In this document: piece by piece, positions 37,627 to 46,647 of the stretch
Layout: every line of letters begins with the position of its first letter
Numbering within the stretch: position 1 is the first letter of the stretch
Assembly: GCF_014203045.1 (NCBI RefSeq)
Contig: NZ_JACHIF010000001.1
Location: forward strand, 62,001-126,000
DNA length: 64,000 bases
DNA from: Prosthecobacter dejongeii
Lineage (GTDB): Bacteria > Verrucomicrobiota > Verrucomicrobiia > Verrucomicrobiales > Verrucomicrobiaceae
Direction: 5' to 3'
Translations under genes and position numbers: made by a program
Notes under the pieces: model-generated
What the model was told of the DNA's origin: nothing
The model's input: the letters and a program-made list of their open reading frames with translations, nothing else
The model's database searches: none

Positions 37627-39492
37627 TTAATGACCTGACGCAGACCCACTGCCGCCCGTGTCTCCAGGCGTGGGGTAGAACTCGGCCATCTTGGCGACGA
37701 ATTCGTCATTAAAGACCTGCATGGAGACGATGAGGTCTTTGATCCGGGAGCTGAGGTAGCTGTAGATGAACAGCGCTGGAATCGCGACGACCAAACCCGC
37801 CACAGTGGCAAGCAATGCGCTGGCGATGCCGGGGGCGATGGAGTTGACATCCACTTCCCCACTCTTCGCGATGATGGCAAAGGTGATCATCACCCCGACC
37901 ACCGTGCCCAATAGGCCAACATAAGGGCCGCCCGCAATACTGATGGTTAGGAAAATCAATCCTTTATTCATCCGCTGGTTTTCCCGCACGAGGCCTGACT
38001 CCAGGGCTGCACGAATGGCCTGAATGGATCGAGCGGAAAGCCCTTTCGACTTGTCCTTTCCGGCACCGAGGCGATGGTGGATCTCATCCGACCCAATGTG
38101 ATACAGGTGATATATGGGCGAGCGCTTCAAGTGCGTCAGCGTCTTTTTATCCACATTGCCGCCGAGATTTTTTACACTCTCTGGATCGTCATGATCCAGC
38201 ACGGTCAAATCAGAGGAAATCTGGTTCCACAGTTTGATGAAGGCCTCACTGCCCTTTTGGATGCTGTTGAGGTAGGTGAACTTTCGGATAGCCACCCCCC
38301 AACCAGCAATGATCATAAGCACGCATACGCCGATGGCGATCCAGCCGTCGAACATCATGTTTTTAGCAATGTCGCCAAACAGCATCACGTGCTCGAGCAT
38401 CTCGCTGTGACCAGCACCGCCGCCGGAAACTTCGTCCTCTCCGGTGACCAGCAGTTTGCTAGCCTCCGCCCCAGTTCCCTGGTTGGTGGAGGCAAACTGA
38501 AGCTGCGCGGCAGGTCGTGCCACTTTAGAAATCTGGAGCTCGTCCAGCTCCCCGGTAAAGCCGTTCGGGCTTCCTGTGCTGTCTTTCCCCAGCAATGCGG
38601 TTCCCTTCAGAGCTGGCACTCCCACCGCCAGAGTGGCGTAAGACTTGCCATCCAGATACAGGGTGGTCGTGCTGCCGCTGCTGACGACGGCCAGATGCCG
38701 CCACACATTCGGCGTGAGAGGCTCCGCCGCCGCACTGCGCTGTGTGCCTGCCGCGCTGCTGAGCTCGACATACGGCACGCCATTGTTCTCCCCGATGATG
38801 AAAGCGGCTGCACCATCGCGGCGACTGAACAACACGGCATCTGGCTGGAGGGCCAGTGGCTTGATCCAGGCAGACCAGGTGATGGAAGAACCCGCGCTCC
38901 ATTCCAGCGAAGGGGCCGCAGCGACGGTGATGACACTCTCCCCGGTGAGACGCAGACCACCGCCGATCAAAGCCCCGCCCAGCGGCACGGCACTGCCTTC
39001 CGCCTTCTGCCCAGCGGGCGAGGAGTCCACGGGTGAACCAGTGCTTTCCGCGAAGTGATAAACCAGGGTGGTTTCAGCATCATAGGTGCCCTTCACATCC
39101 GCTGCACTCGGGTCATCTCCCTGGTTGCCATAGTAGAGCCAAAAGTGGGTCTCAGCGCCGGGCTTTACTTCCGGCACCTTCACCCACACATAGGCTTCAT
39201 TGAGCAGGCTATCATAGCGTTCGATGTGATGCACCAGCGGTGTTTTATCATCTTCCGCCAGAAAGCGGATGTCGCTACCGTCCTCCTTCGCAGAGAGAAA
39301 CTGAAAGTTGCCCTCGTGCAACCTCACCAGCACGGCGGCGGCTCCTACAGGTGCAGTGATGGCACTGCCAGTGCTGGCGGTGTTGACAGTGATCTTCTTG
39401 CGCAGTGTCCACTCCGGTTTCCACCAGGAGGCGGCATTGGCAAATGGAGCGAGGATGACAAAGGCGAGGATAAACGTGAGGACGCGGCGCAT
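37627..39492 (-). CDS. DUF2341-LamG-ExbB/MotA/TolQ fusion protein
   Basis: This 621-residue protein fuses an extracytoplasmic sensor-like part to a proton channel. After a signal peptide (~1-20), WWKPEWTLRKKITVNT through HFWLYYGNQGD (~23-130) is DUF2341. Residues ~145-345 are a concanavalin/LamG-type domain, with FTGELDELQISKVARP. From ~375, the ExbB channel has FDGWIAIGVCVLMIIAGWGV (first helix). The other two helices are GLIFLTISIAGGPYVGLLGTVVGVM (outlined, ~515-540) and IAPGIASALLATVAGLVVAIPA (outlined). Such fusion places a carbohydrate- or protein-binding module in the periplasm on the motor. Located between TpsB and ExbD genes (20 and 14 bp gaps). Confidence 0.9.
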   Translation of the reverse strand: MRRVLTFILAFVILAPFANAASWWKPEWTLRKKITVNTASTGSAITAPVGAAAVLVRLHEGNFQFLSAKEDGSDIRFLAEDDKTPLVHHIERYDSLLNEAYVWVKVPEVKPGAETHFWLYYGNQGDDPSAADVKGTYDAETTLVYHFAESTGSPVDSSPAGQKAEGSAVPLGGALIGGGLRLTGESVITVAAAPSLEWSAGSSITWSAWIKPLALQPDAVLFSRRDGAAAFIIGENNGVPYVELSSAAGTQRSAAAEPLTPNVWRHLAVVSSGSTTTLYLDGKSYATLAVGVPALKGTALLGKDSTGSPNGFTGELDELQISKVARPAAQLQFASTNQGTGAEASKLLVTGEDEVSGGGAGHSEMLEHVMLFGDIAKNMMFDGWIAIGVCVLMIIAGWGVAIRKFTYLNSIQKGSEAFIKLWNQISSDLTVLDHDDPESVKNLGGNVDKKTLTHLKRSPIYHLYHIGSDEIHHRLGAGKDKSKGLSARSIQAIRAALESGLVRENQRMNKGLIFLTISIAGGPYVGLLGTVVGVMITFAIIAKSGEVDVNSIAPGIASALLATVAGLVVAIPALFIYSYLSSRIKDLIVSMQVFNDEFVAKMAEFYPTPGDTGGSGSASGH

Positions 39493-39512
39493 GCGGGATG
39501 TGAATTTGAAAT

Positions 39513-41144
39513 TTAGAAGTCCGCCATGAAGCGGATGCTGAAGAGCACTTCACCGACGTCGGTGACGCCCTGCTGGATCAACGGAATGCCCGCATCCAGG
39601 GAGCCTGAAAAGTGGTCGAACACACGGAAGCGTGTTCCGGCCCCAGCACTGGCCAGAGAGAAATGGGATGTTTGTTCTGGCAGCGGATCGTTCACTGTCA
39701 GGTAGCCAGCATCCAGAAAGACATGAAAGCGCCATTCGTTTTTGCCTTCGTCTTGGGCCTTCAAGAGAGACGGGCTGCGCAGTTCGAAGGTGGCTGCGGC
39801 GCCGTTGTCACTGACCACTGCGGGCTGCAAGTAACCCCGCACGGTGCCGACGCCACCGGCGCTGAACTGCTCATTCACGATCAAGGGCACGGGGCTGTAT
39901 TGGCCCTGCAATTTACCAAAGGCCTGAAGGCCACCAGCAAGATCATGCGTGTGAGACAGGTCACCCCGGAAGTAAAAGAAGCCGGCGTCCGCATTGAAGC
40001 GTTTGTTGGCAAAGTCTTCCTCATTAGCGGTCCCAGGCAGGGAAAAATGGAAGCCCCCATTGAAGCTGGTACTGTGCTTTTTCTCCAGCCAGTTGGCAGA
40101 GTATTCCAGGCTGATGGGATAGTAAGTGATGGGCGGATCAAAAGGGATGTCCGCGATGATGAGGGAGCTGGCGAAGCTCTTGCGGTCCAGGCCAAAGCTG
40201 ACGCTGTGCACAAAGCCGTCTCCCTGCGGCAAGTTCGCATTCAGCCGAAAGCCGATGACATCTCCGATGCCGATGGAGGTCGCATCGGTCTGGGCCGCGA
40301 CGAGGCTGTTTTGAACGGAGCCCTGGAGCGTCAGTGTCCAGTCATCCCACCCCGGAATGGGGGCCACATAATAACCAGAGTAAACCTCTGAATCATCCAG
40401 CCGCTCTGGGGCTATTTGAAAGCTGGCCCCGATGATGTGGCCGAGTTGCCAGAGATTGTTGTAGCTCAGGCTGCCACTCAGCCGCCAAGGAGAGGTGTTC
40501 TGCGCATAGAAGTTATTCACCTCCAGGCTGCCATGAAAGGGCCGTTCGTCTTCGACATTCAGGTCAATGTCCACCGTGCCAGGGATAAGGCCTGCCCGCA
40601 GGGCCGGGGTGACACGAAGACCAGGTTGGCGGTTCAGCGCCACGATGTCCCGGCTAACATCTTTAAAGTTAGGCACCGTGCCTTCGGCAAGTGAGGGTGC
40701 CTTCTTTTTCAGGCGCTCAATGTCGTAATAACGTGAGCCATGCACACGCAGGCGACCGACAGTTGCTTCGACAACTTCGAGGATAATCACCCCTTTTTTG
40801 ACCTTCTGCTGGGGAATCAATACGGAAACGGTTTGGTAGCCCTGGTCGCGATAGGCCTTCTCCAGCGCAGCCCGTGCCTGGTCCACATCTTCAGGCGTCC
40901 GCTCTGGGCCTAGGTAGGGATACACTGCTTTTTCGACGGCACGGCGATCCAGCTTTTGAGCGCCGACTACCCGGTATTCCTGCACGTAAAGGGTGCGCGC
41001 GGTATCTTGCTCTGCGCCTTCAGGCTCGGCTGAACTGCTGGCCTGACCGGAGGCAAAACTCCATGCCCCGAAGATAGCCAAAACCCAATATCCCCACAGG
41101 AGAAGGAAGGGAAATGGGGTCGTGGAGAGAGCTCGATTCGTCAT
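39513..41144 (-). CDS. TpsB: ShlB/FhaC/HecB-type outer-membrane transporter
   Basis: The 543-residue protein is the partner pore for TpsA. It has a hydrophobic signal (residues ~10-33). POTRA-type domains lie at ~50-210, with LYVQEYRVVGAQKLDRRAVE and YQTVSVLIPQQKVKKGVI. A 16-stranded barrel follows. The conserved loop-6 motif appears as GGVGTVRGYLQ (the VRGY box of Omp85/TpsB proteins), and the end is ISIRFMADF-like with a terminal Phe. The ATG at 41144 has AAGGAA about 9 bases upstream. It is separated from the upstream gene by 144 bp with a perfect hairpin and followed after 20 bp by the ExbB fusion gene. Confidence 0.94.
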   Translation of the reverse strand: MTNRALSTTPFPFLLLWGYWVLAIFGAWSFASGQASSSAEPEGAEQDTARTLYVQEYRVVGAQKLDRRAVEKAVYPYLGPERTPEDVDQARAALEKAYRDQGYQTVSVLIPQQKVKKGVIILEVVEATVGRLRVHGSRYYDIERLKKKAPSLAEGTVPNFKDVSRDIVALNRQPGLRVTPALRAGLIPGTVDIDLNVEDERPFHGSLEVNNFYAQNTSPWRLSGSLSYNNLWQLGHIIGASFQIAPERLDDSEVYSGYYVAPIPGWDDWTLTLQGSVQNSLVAAQTDATSIGIGDVIGFRLNANLPQGDGFVHSVSFGLDRKSFASSLIIADIPFDPPITYYPISLEYSANWLEKKHSTSFNGGFHFSLPGTANEEDFANKRFNADAGFFYFRGDLSHTHDLAGGLQAFGKLQGQYSPVPLIVNEQFSAGGVGTVRGYLQPAVVSDNGAAATFELRSPSLLKAQDEGKNEWRFHVFLDAGYLTVNDPLPEQTSHFSLASAGAGTRFRVFDHFSGSLDAGIPLIQQGVTDVGEVLFSIRFMADF

Positions 41145-41202
41145 TGGAAAGGTTCCTTTTTCGTTGGGTCACCTAGATTTCCGGCAGGGCCGGAAGAGGA
41201 AG

Positions 41203-41230
41203 CCCGTGTGAATGTTTCCATTCACACGGG
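41203..41230 (-). terminator. Perfect 12-bp stem-loop between two operon genes
   Basis: CCCGTGTGAATG and CATTCACACGGG pair perfectly around a 4-base loop. It lies 59-86 bp after the stop of the 41289-42677 gene and about 60 bp before the tpsB start. On the minus strand the following bases are pyrimidine-rich but not a clean U-run. It is thus either a partial terminator/attenuator or an mRNA-end stabiliser that separates expression of the surface-protein genes from the secretion genes. Confidence 0.65.
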
Positions 41231-41288
41231 GTGTGGGTCGTTGTCGGGAGGGCTGCTCATGGAAAGGAGCAGCAAAGAATGCGGCGGC

Positions 41289-42677
41289 TTATTTGGGCAC
41301 CACGAGACCACCATCGGTGAAGCGCTCGACCTGGACGGTTGAATCATTGAAAAGGCCACCGCCTGAAGGTGCATCCACCGTGGCCACCTGATCACGCAAA
41401 GCATCCGCAAAGGTCAGTTTGGTGCCTTCCAGGCCGACTTGAGGCTTGAGGATTCGGTTGTAAAGCCACGCCGTGTAAGTGCCGGTTTTCACATTGTCCG
41501 TTGTGAGGGGGACACCATTGTAGTTCAGGGACACACCGCGATTGGCCAGCGGCACCACACCGCTGGCACCAAGCACGCGGTTGTTGGCATCACCAGGGGT
41601 CACATAACCGATGTAGTAACCCTCAGTAGCCTCGGGGTAGAGTTCTTCGAACTGCTGGCTGTCTGTATTAAAATAGCGGCCTTTGTAAGCGTTGGCGCCC
41701 AGAGTAGTGGTCAGCACCGCCGCTAGGTTAGCGCCGGAATTGTAGCCACCACTGCCGACAGGCACGGCAAAGGTACCTGGCTGGGTATTGACAGGCCACA
41801 GTTCGTGGCTGCCGACGATACCGCCATAACTAATGCCGCTGGCCGTGGTCTGAGGAGTGGAGAAGGTGGGGAACCATACATTGACCTGACTGCTGGTGCT
41901 GAAGCCGATTTCCAGGTAGGCACCGAAACGCTGCCCAGCATCTGTGTTGCGACCAATCGCATAGACAATCTTGTTCCGGTCATTGATCCAGTCTCCAGTA
42001 AACTGGGCCAGTCTTACTGAGCCCGTTTCATAAAGCTGGCGTGCCAGAGCCGAAGTGATGTTTGGCACATAACCTGGGCGGGGATTCGCTGGCGTGCCGG
42101 GAAAGCCCGGACTGGCGTAAAATCCCAACGGTGAGATGCCAACGATCTCTTCAATCACAGGACTGTAGGTCACGTTCTGGAAGCTGCCGTTGAAAGGAGA
42201 GGTGGATTGAAAGTTCGTCGAAAAACCAAAGTCGGCTTTGGCGATTTCATACTCCGCAGGATTCTGGCTGGTGAGCGGGTTTGGCAGAGATCCGCCTTCA
42301 GGCGCATCTGTCGCCAGTCCATTGGAAGCCACATATCTTTGATCAATGTTACCCGCCACAGCGGCGATGCCAGCCAGGGCACCTGAGAAGGAAACCTTGA
42401 TGATCACTTCATTGGCAGGGATTGATTCGGCATTGGCGGGAAAGTATCCTCTCCAGACACCAAAGTTGGAGGCCGCTGCCTGGCTTTGAGTGCCAAAACC
42501 ATTAACGCCATTGCCACGATACGTCCTGCTGGAGTCTGGCTTGAGCAGATTGAAGATGGCGTTCTGTGTCGCGGTGCGGTCACCATTGGAGGCAGTGATG
42601 CGAATGACCGTCTGGGCATCGGCTGGCAGGGCTGCCAGAACCAGAGCACTAAAGGCGAGTGATTTAAGTGTTTTCAT
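41289..42677 (-). CDS. Exported protein, possibly periplasmic-binding-protein-like
   Basis: The product (462 residues from the ATG at 42677) has a signal peptide MKTLKSLAFSALVLAALPADA. The mature start VIRITASNGDRTATQNAIF leads into a mixed alpha/beta sequence. NKIVYAIGRNTDAGQRFGAYLE and GYNSGANLAAVLTTTLG loosely recall the ligand loops of PstS-type substrate-binding proteins. I do not recognise the family with certainty. The frame is open 16 codons upstream, but that part overlaps the previous gene. It follows the Calx-beta gene by 44 bp and precedes tpsB, so it belongs to the surface/secretion region. Confidence 0.75.
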   Translation of the reverse strand: MKTLKSLAFSALVLAALPADAQTVIRITASNGDRTATQNAIFNLLKPDSSRTYRGNGVNGFGTQSQAAASNFGVWRGYFPANAESIPANEVIIKVSFSGALAGIAAVAGNIDQRYVASNGLATDAPEGGSLPNPLTSQNPAEYEIAKADFGFSTNFQSTSPFNGSFQNVTYSPVIEEIVGISPLGFYASPGFPGTPANPRPGYVPNITSALARQLYETGSVRLAQFTGDWINDRNKIVYAIGRNTDAGQRFGAYLEIGFSTSSQVNVWFPTFSTPQTTASGISYGGIVGSHELWPVNTQPGTFAVPVGSGGYNSGANLAAVLTTTLGANAYKGRYFNTDSQQFEELYPEATEGYYIGYVTPGDANNRVLGASGVVPLANRGVSLNYNGVPLTTDNVKTGTYTAWLYNRILKPQVGLEGTKLTFADALRDQVATVDAPSGGGLFNDSTVQVERFTDGGLVVPK

Positions 42678-42721
42678 AAAATGAGTTAGGTTGTTGCGGG
42701 CGGGTGGACGGGGTTCAGGGC

Positions 42722-45700
42722 TCAATTGCTGGCTTCGGTGAGGGTGACCTTGCCGCTCTGGCTGGTGCTGCCGGTAAGAGCCGTGCTCAGGAAGTAGCCA
42801 GAGGCCTCGCCGCTCTTCTGAAGGATCACCCCTTTGTAGGCGGGCTTTTTCTGAGGTGCTGGTGCCGTGAAGGTGCCGGAGAAAATGCCGGTGGTCCCGG
42901 CCACAAGAAGTGTGAATGTCTTATCCGCTGGCACGTTGGTCACCTTGTTGGCTGCTGTGATGCTGAAGCCTTTATTCACTGGTTGGTCCAAGGTGCCTTG
43001 CGTGAAGCTAAGCGACCCATTTCCAATGAAGCCTAGGATACTCGTCGTGTCTGTCTTGAGGGCTTTGACAAACTTGGAGCCGATGAGATCCGTGGTGATA
43101 CCGGCTGGCCAGCCGTTTGAATAGACTTTGCTCTTAGCGTCCACAGGGCGGAACCAGAAGAGATCTTCACCATCCAGGTCTGTCTGGGCGAGGTTGTCAA
43201 ACTTCACCGGGCCAGAGATGGAACCCCGCTTGGTGTAAAGCTGCACGTAAAAGGGCAGGCGGTTCGTGAGAGAAAGCGGTGCGGAAAACGTGATTGCCGA
43301 ACCATCTGCCAGGGAGCCCGTCACCTTGGCCACGCCTGCATTGCTGACCACCACGGTGCCCCAGCCATCTCCCTGCGGGAAGCCACTGGCTTCAGGATTC
43401 GGATTTCCAGGTGTGGAAGCCTTGAACAAGACTGTGTAGGTCGCCACAAGGGACGGCGCTGGATTCACGAGGGGCAGCACCGGATTTTTCTTGTTGGTGT
43501 AGAGAGAGCGGTCAGCCACCCATTCGGAGACGAGACTACCGTCTTGAACAGAACCTGTAACTTGGTTGCTATTGCCGATTGCCGAGAGATCAAAGTCGAG
43601 CGCCAACGTCAGCGGTGTCTTGCCCTTGCGGACCAGGGAGGCCGTGGAGGCGAGCGCGGTGCCGAACCGGCCTTCACCGCTGGAGTGGATGCTGCCGGAG
43701 AAAGCCAGGCTCAATCCGTCAATGGCCAGCTTGCCAGAGAAGGTTCCCTTCGCTGCAACCGTAACCGTGATCAGCCCCTCTGTGCTGTTGCTGGCAGTGG
43801 TGCCTTCAGCCGCCGTTACCAGCCCGGTGTAAACACCCGCAATGGCAGGATAGGGATCATCATAGATGAAGGACTGCGTGACATTTTTGGACACGTTGCC
43901 GCGATAGTCCGTGCTGCGGACCGTCAGAATATTCGTTCCTCGAGCGACCGGAACGACCAGCTCGTAGGTGATGACGCCTTTCGCCCCGATCGTTAGCTCG
44001 GCCTCAGAGAACTCGCCATCATTGATCTTCACCTCCACCTTGGCGACACCTTTGTTATCCTTGGCCCCGCCTTTGACGACGACTTCATCCTCCTCATTGG
44101 CTGTGACTTTAGCGTTGGCTTTCGGTTCCGTGATGGTGACTGTAGGCAAGACGGCATCGAGATCGAGGATCTGCACTTCAAAGGAAATGACTGTGCCTAA
44201 GGTGGCACCGACAGGATTGGTGAGAATGACGGTAAAGAACTCATTCGGCTCGTTTTTGACGGCATCCGCATTGATCGTCACGGTGGCCGAGGCGGTGGTT
44301 TGGCCATCGACAAAATTGACCACCGTCGTCAGGGCCGTGAAATCGCCAGGAGTCACAGCACTGCCAGGCACGGTGCTGACGGTCACACTGACTGCACCTG
44401 CACTGCCATTGGTGCGAGTGATGGGAATGACAATTTGACCTGCCTCTTCGAACACGGAGCCTCGGTTTGTCGCGAACGAAAGCACCCCCGGATCGCTTGG
44501 AGGACTGGCCAGAGAGAGCGTCGTGCTGGACTGAACGCCCAGAGTGGCCTGTCCCGTCGGATTGCTAAGAGTCAGCAGGATGTTTCCAGGAGTGGCATTT
44601 CCCAAAATTCCCACCGTGGTTACGGCTTCTGTCTGGCCATCGGCAAAGGTCACCACCGTTGGGTTTGTGTAGCTGTAAGCGGTGCCGTTGGTCAGAGTTT
44701 CGCTGGAGGCATTCACCGTGACAGTGACCGCGCCCGCACTGCCGTTCTGGCGCTGTAAGGTCACTGCGACTGAAGTCGCTGTGGTAAGGGCCTGGAAAGT
44801 GGGGCTAGTGAAGGCGATCTGCCCAGGGTTCGCATTGACGGTCACCGTGGTGGAGGCCGCGCTGCCCAGAGATGTGCTCTGCGCATTGGTCAGCGTCAGC
44901 ACGATGGTGCCGGGGAGAGCGGTTGCGGAGATGGCATTCAGCGGAATGCTCAGTGTTTTGGAGGCTTCATCCGCCGCGAAGTTCAGCGTGACTGGGCCTG
45001 CGAAGGTGTAGTGACTGCCATTGAGGCTGCCACCTGTAATGGAAACCTGAACGGAAACGGCATCTCCAAGGAAACCTGCGCGGACCACCTGGACCTCCGC
45101 AGTATTGGGGATGTTAGAGGCATTCAGGGCGAAAAGAGCCAGTGTCGCAGAAAAGAACTGCACTTCGCTATCGGTGTCGTTGATGGTCACCGCGGCCGAG
45201 GTCAGCCCCGTTAATTGGCTGCCACTGGAAGGTGCCGAAAGGGTGACGGTAAACCCGCGTGAGGCCGCGATCCCCGAGACATCTGTGATGGGGATGTTCA
45301 CTGTCTTGGTGATCTCACCGGCAGCGAAAGTAACCCCAAAATTGCTGAGCGCGGTGTAATCCGTTCCGGCTAGGGCTGTGCCGTTCGCCGTATTCACGGT
45401 CACGGAGACATCTGAAGAAACTGCATCGGTGCGGTTGAGTGTTAGGGTCACGAACCCAGCGTCCTCATCCACGCTGTATTCCGTCTGGGCCAGCCTGATG
45501 CCCGCGACGCCGTCTGGAAGGGCTCTGCGGAAAGTAACCTCACCCGTGGAAGTGATCTGAAACGTGCCTAGGCGGCTGACGACATCGCCCGTCGCCTGGG
45601 TGTTCGAGAAACGGAAGAAATCCAGCGCCGTGCCTGCCGCACCGTTTCCAAAGTTTCCCTCAATATCCGTCCACTGGCTCAGCGTACCAAAACTGGTGGT

Positions 45701-46231
45701 ACCGCCCGTGATTTGGAAGTGATAACTGCCCGCGACGGAAGTGTTGGTTTGAACCGCCGCAGCAGGGTTATTTGCCGTGGCCTGCAGTCCCTGATAAGCC
45801 GTGATGACACTGACAATCTGGCTCTTGGTGGAAGTGCGCGCATTCGTCGCCAAGACATTGAAAGACGGCGCGGGGAAACCTACCGGGACCTGAGCCCTTG
45901 AAGCATAAACAGGCGGATTGATCACATTCCGCGCCCCAAAAAAACCCCAGTAAAAATCACTCCGGGAATGCCAACCGCTGCCAAAGGTGGCCGACAAATC
46001 AGCTCCGACCGAACCTAAATTTACAGTGGTTCCTGGAGAGGCTGTCCGAAGGGGCGTGTCACTGCCGACATTGACGATGAGAGAGACCCCTGACCCCTGA
46101 CCATCACTGGCCCGAAAGCCAAGGAAAATATCACCATCCGACGGCGTGGTCACCGGTGCGGCCACAGCCGACTGCATCACCAGCAATGCCATGGCACTGA
46201 GCGTGAGCAGTTTAGTTCTTTGAAGTTTCAT
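42722..46231 (-). CDS. Calx-beta repeat surface protein with shared C-terminal module
   Basis: This protein has 1169 residues from the ATG at 46231 (MKLQRTKLLTLSAMALLVMQS signal; outlined). An N-terminal domain opens with DGDIFLGFRASDGQGSGVS, a start I associate with exported Verrucomicrobia proteins. About four Calx-beta domains cover ~245-695, the first with YSVDEDAGFVTLTLNRTDA. An Ig-like segment follows (~697-787). The last ~380 residues (from GVYTGLVTAAEG) share a module with the end of the 51121-58866 protein. Calx-beta domains bind Ca2+ and occur in adhesins. No membrane anchor or sorting tail is obvious. It is the first gene of the minus-strand island and has three motif copies upstream. 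Confidence 0.85.
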   Translation of the reverse strand: MKLQRTKLLTLSAMALLVMQSAVAAPVTTPSDGDIFLGFRASDGQGSGVSLIVNVGSDTPLRTASPGTTVNLGSVGADLSATFGSGWHSRSDFYWGFFGARNVINPPVYASRAQVPVGFPAPSFNVLATNARTSTKSQIVSVITAYQGLQATANNPAAAVQTNTSVAGSYHFQITGGTTSFGTLSQWTDIEGNFGNGAAGTALDFFRFSNTQATGDVVSRLGTFQITSTGEVTFRRALPDGVAGIRLAQTEYSVDEDAGFVTLTLNRTDAVSSDVSVTVNTANGTALAGTDYTALSNFGVTFAAGEITKTVNIPITDVSGIAASRGFTVTLSAPSSGSQLTGLTSAAVTINDTDSEVQFFSATLALFALNASNIPNTAEVQVVRAGFLGDAVSVQVSITGGSLNGSHYTFAGPVTLNFAADEASKTLSIPLNAISATALPGTIVLTLTNAQSTSLGSAASTTVTVNANPGQIAFTSPTFQALTTATSVAVTLQRQNGSAGAVTVTVNASSETLTNGTAYSYTNPTVVTFADGQTEAVTTVGILGNATPGNILLTLSNPTGQATLGVQSSTTLSLASPPSDPGVLSFATNRGSVFEEAGQIVIPITRTNGSAGAVSVTVSTVPGSAVTPGDFTALTTVVNFVDGQTTASATVTINADAVKNEPNEFFTVILTNPVGATLGTVISFEVQILDLDAVLPTVTITEPKANAKVTANEEDEVVVKGGAKDNKGVAKVEVKINDGEFSEAELTIGAKGVITYELVVPVARGTNILTVRSTDYRGNVSKNVTQSFIYDDPYPAIAGVYTGLVTAAEGTTASNSTEGLITVTVAAKGTFSGKLAIDGLSLAFSGSIHSSGEGRFGTALASTASLVRKGKTPLTLALDFDLSAIGNSNQVTGSVQDGSLVSEWVADRSLYTNKKNPVLPLVNPAPSLVATYTVLFKASTPGNPNPEASGFPQGDGWGTVVVSNAGVAKVTGSLADGSAITFSAPLSLTNRLPFYVQLYTKRGSISGPVKFDNLAQTDLDGEDLFWFRPVDAKSKVYSNGWPAGITTDLIGSKFVKALKTDTTSILGFIGNGSLSFTQGTLDQPVNKGFSITAANKVTNVPADKTFTLLVAGTTGIFSGTFTAPAPQKKPAYKGVILQKSGEASGYFLSTALTGSTSQSGKVTLTEASN

Positions 46232-46355
46232 GTGTGAGCGTTTGGAGTAGGGCCGCCGGCTCCGTATGGGGTGGCCGAACAGCAGGTTTGAGGGTTGGCT
46301 CCAAACTCCCTTCGCCAGGGTCATCAGGCCGTGAATGGAAATGACTTTCCAGAGA

Positions 46356-46382
46356 CAAGAACTCACCCTTCCTATTTAGGAT
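46356..46382 (-). promoter_or_regulatory. 21-bp motif, copy C (upstream of Calx-beta gene)
   Basis: The minus strand reads CCTA-AATAGG-AAGGGTGAGTT, the copy nearest to the gene, ~125-150 bp before its ATG. The spacing of the two conserved blocks is the same as in copies A and B. Confidence 0.6.
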
Positions 46383-46450
46383 CGGGCGTTATTCAAAAAA
46401 TCGGTGGCTTTCCCAATAGGTCAGCCTGCTCTGCTGGCTTTGCCGCCTCA

Positions 46451-46477
46451 CAGAATTCACTCTTAACGAGTAGGGAT
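46451..46477 (-). promoter_or_regulatory. 21-bp motif, copy B (upstream of Calx-beta gene)
   Basis: The minus strand reads CCTA-CTCGTT-AAGAGTGAATT. It differs from the consensus right block mainly by AAGAG for AAGGG. Confidence 0.6.
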
Positions 46478-46485
46478 TAAATGGA

Positions 46486-46512
46486 CAGATATTCACCCTT
46501 GTCCAATAGGAA
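46486..46512 (-). promoter_or_regulatory. 21-bp motif, copy A (reference copy)
   Basis: The minus strand reads CCTA-TTGGAC-AAGGGTGAATA. The centre is 36 bp from copy B. Nearby TTTAAT could be a -10 element, but I cannot place the start site. Confidence 0.65.
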
Positions 46513-46605
46513 TTAACAATTTCATTTTTTTTGATTCGATGAAAGTTGAGCGCTTTTTATCTCTCTCGGGCTGTATGAGCACTCGCCCCAATGCCGCCGA
46601 AGAGT

Positions 46606-46647
46606 AAAAAAAACGGCCTCTCATCCATCAGAGGATAAGAGACCGCC
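46606..46647 (-). terminator. Rho-independent terminator of the DUF1501 gene
   Basis: On the minus strand a hairpin (46647-46614; GGCGGTCTCTTATCC pairing imperfectly with GGATGAGAGGCCG) is directly followed by eight U (46613-46606). It lies about 70 bp after the DUF1501 stop codon. Confidence 0.8.
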
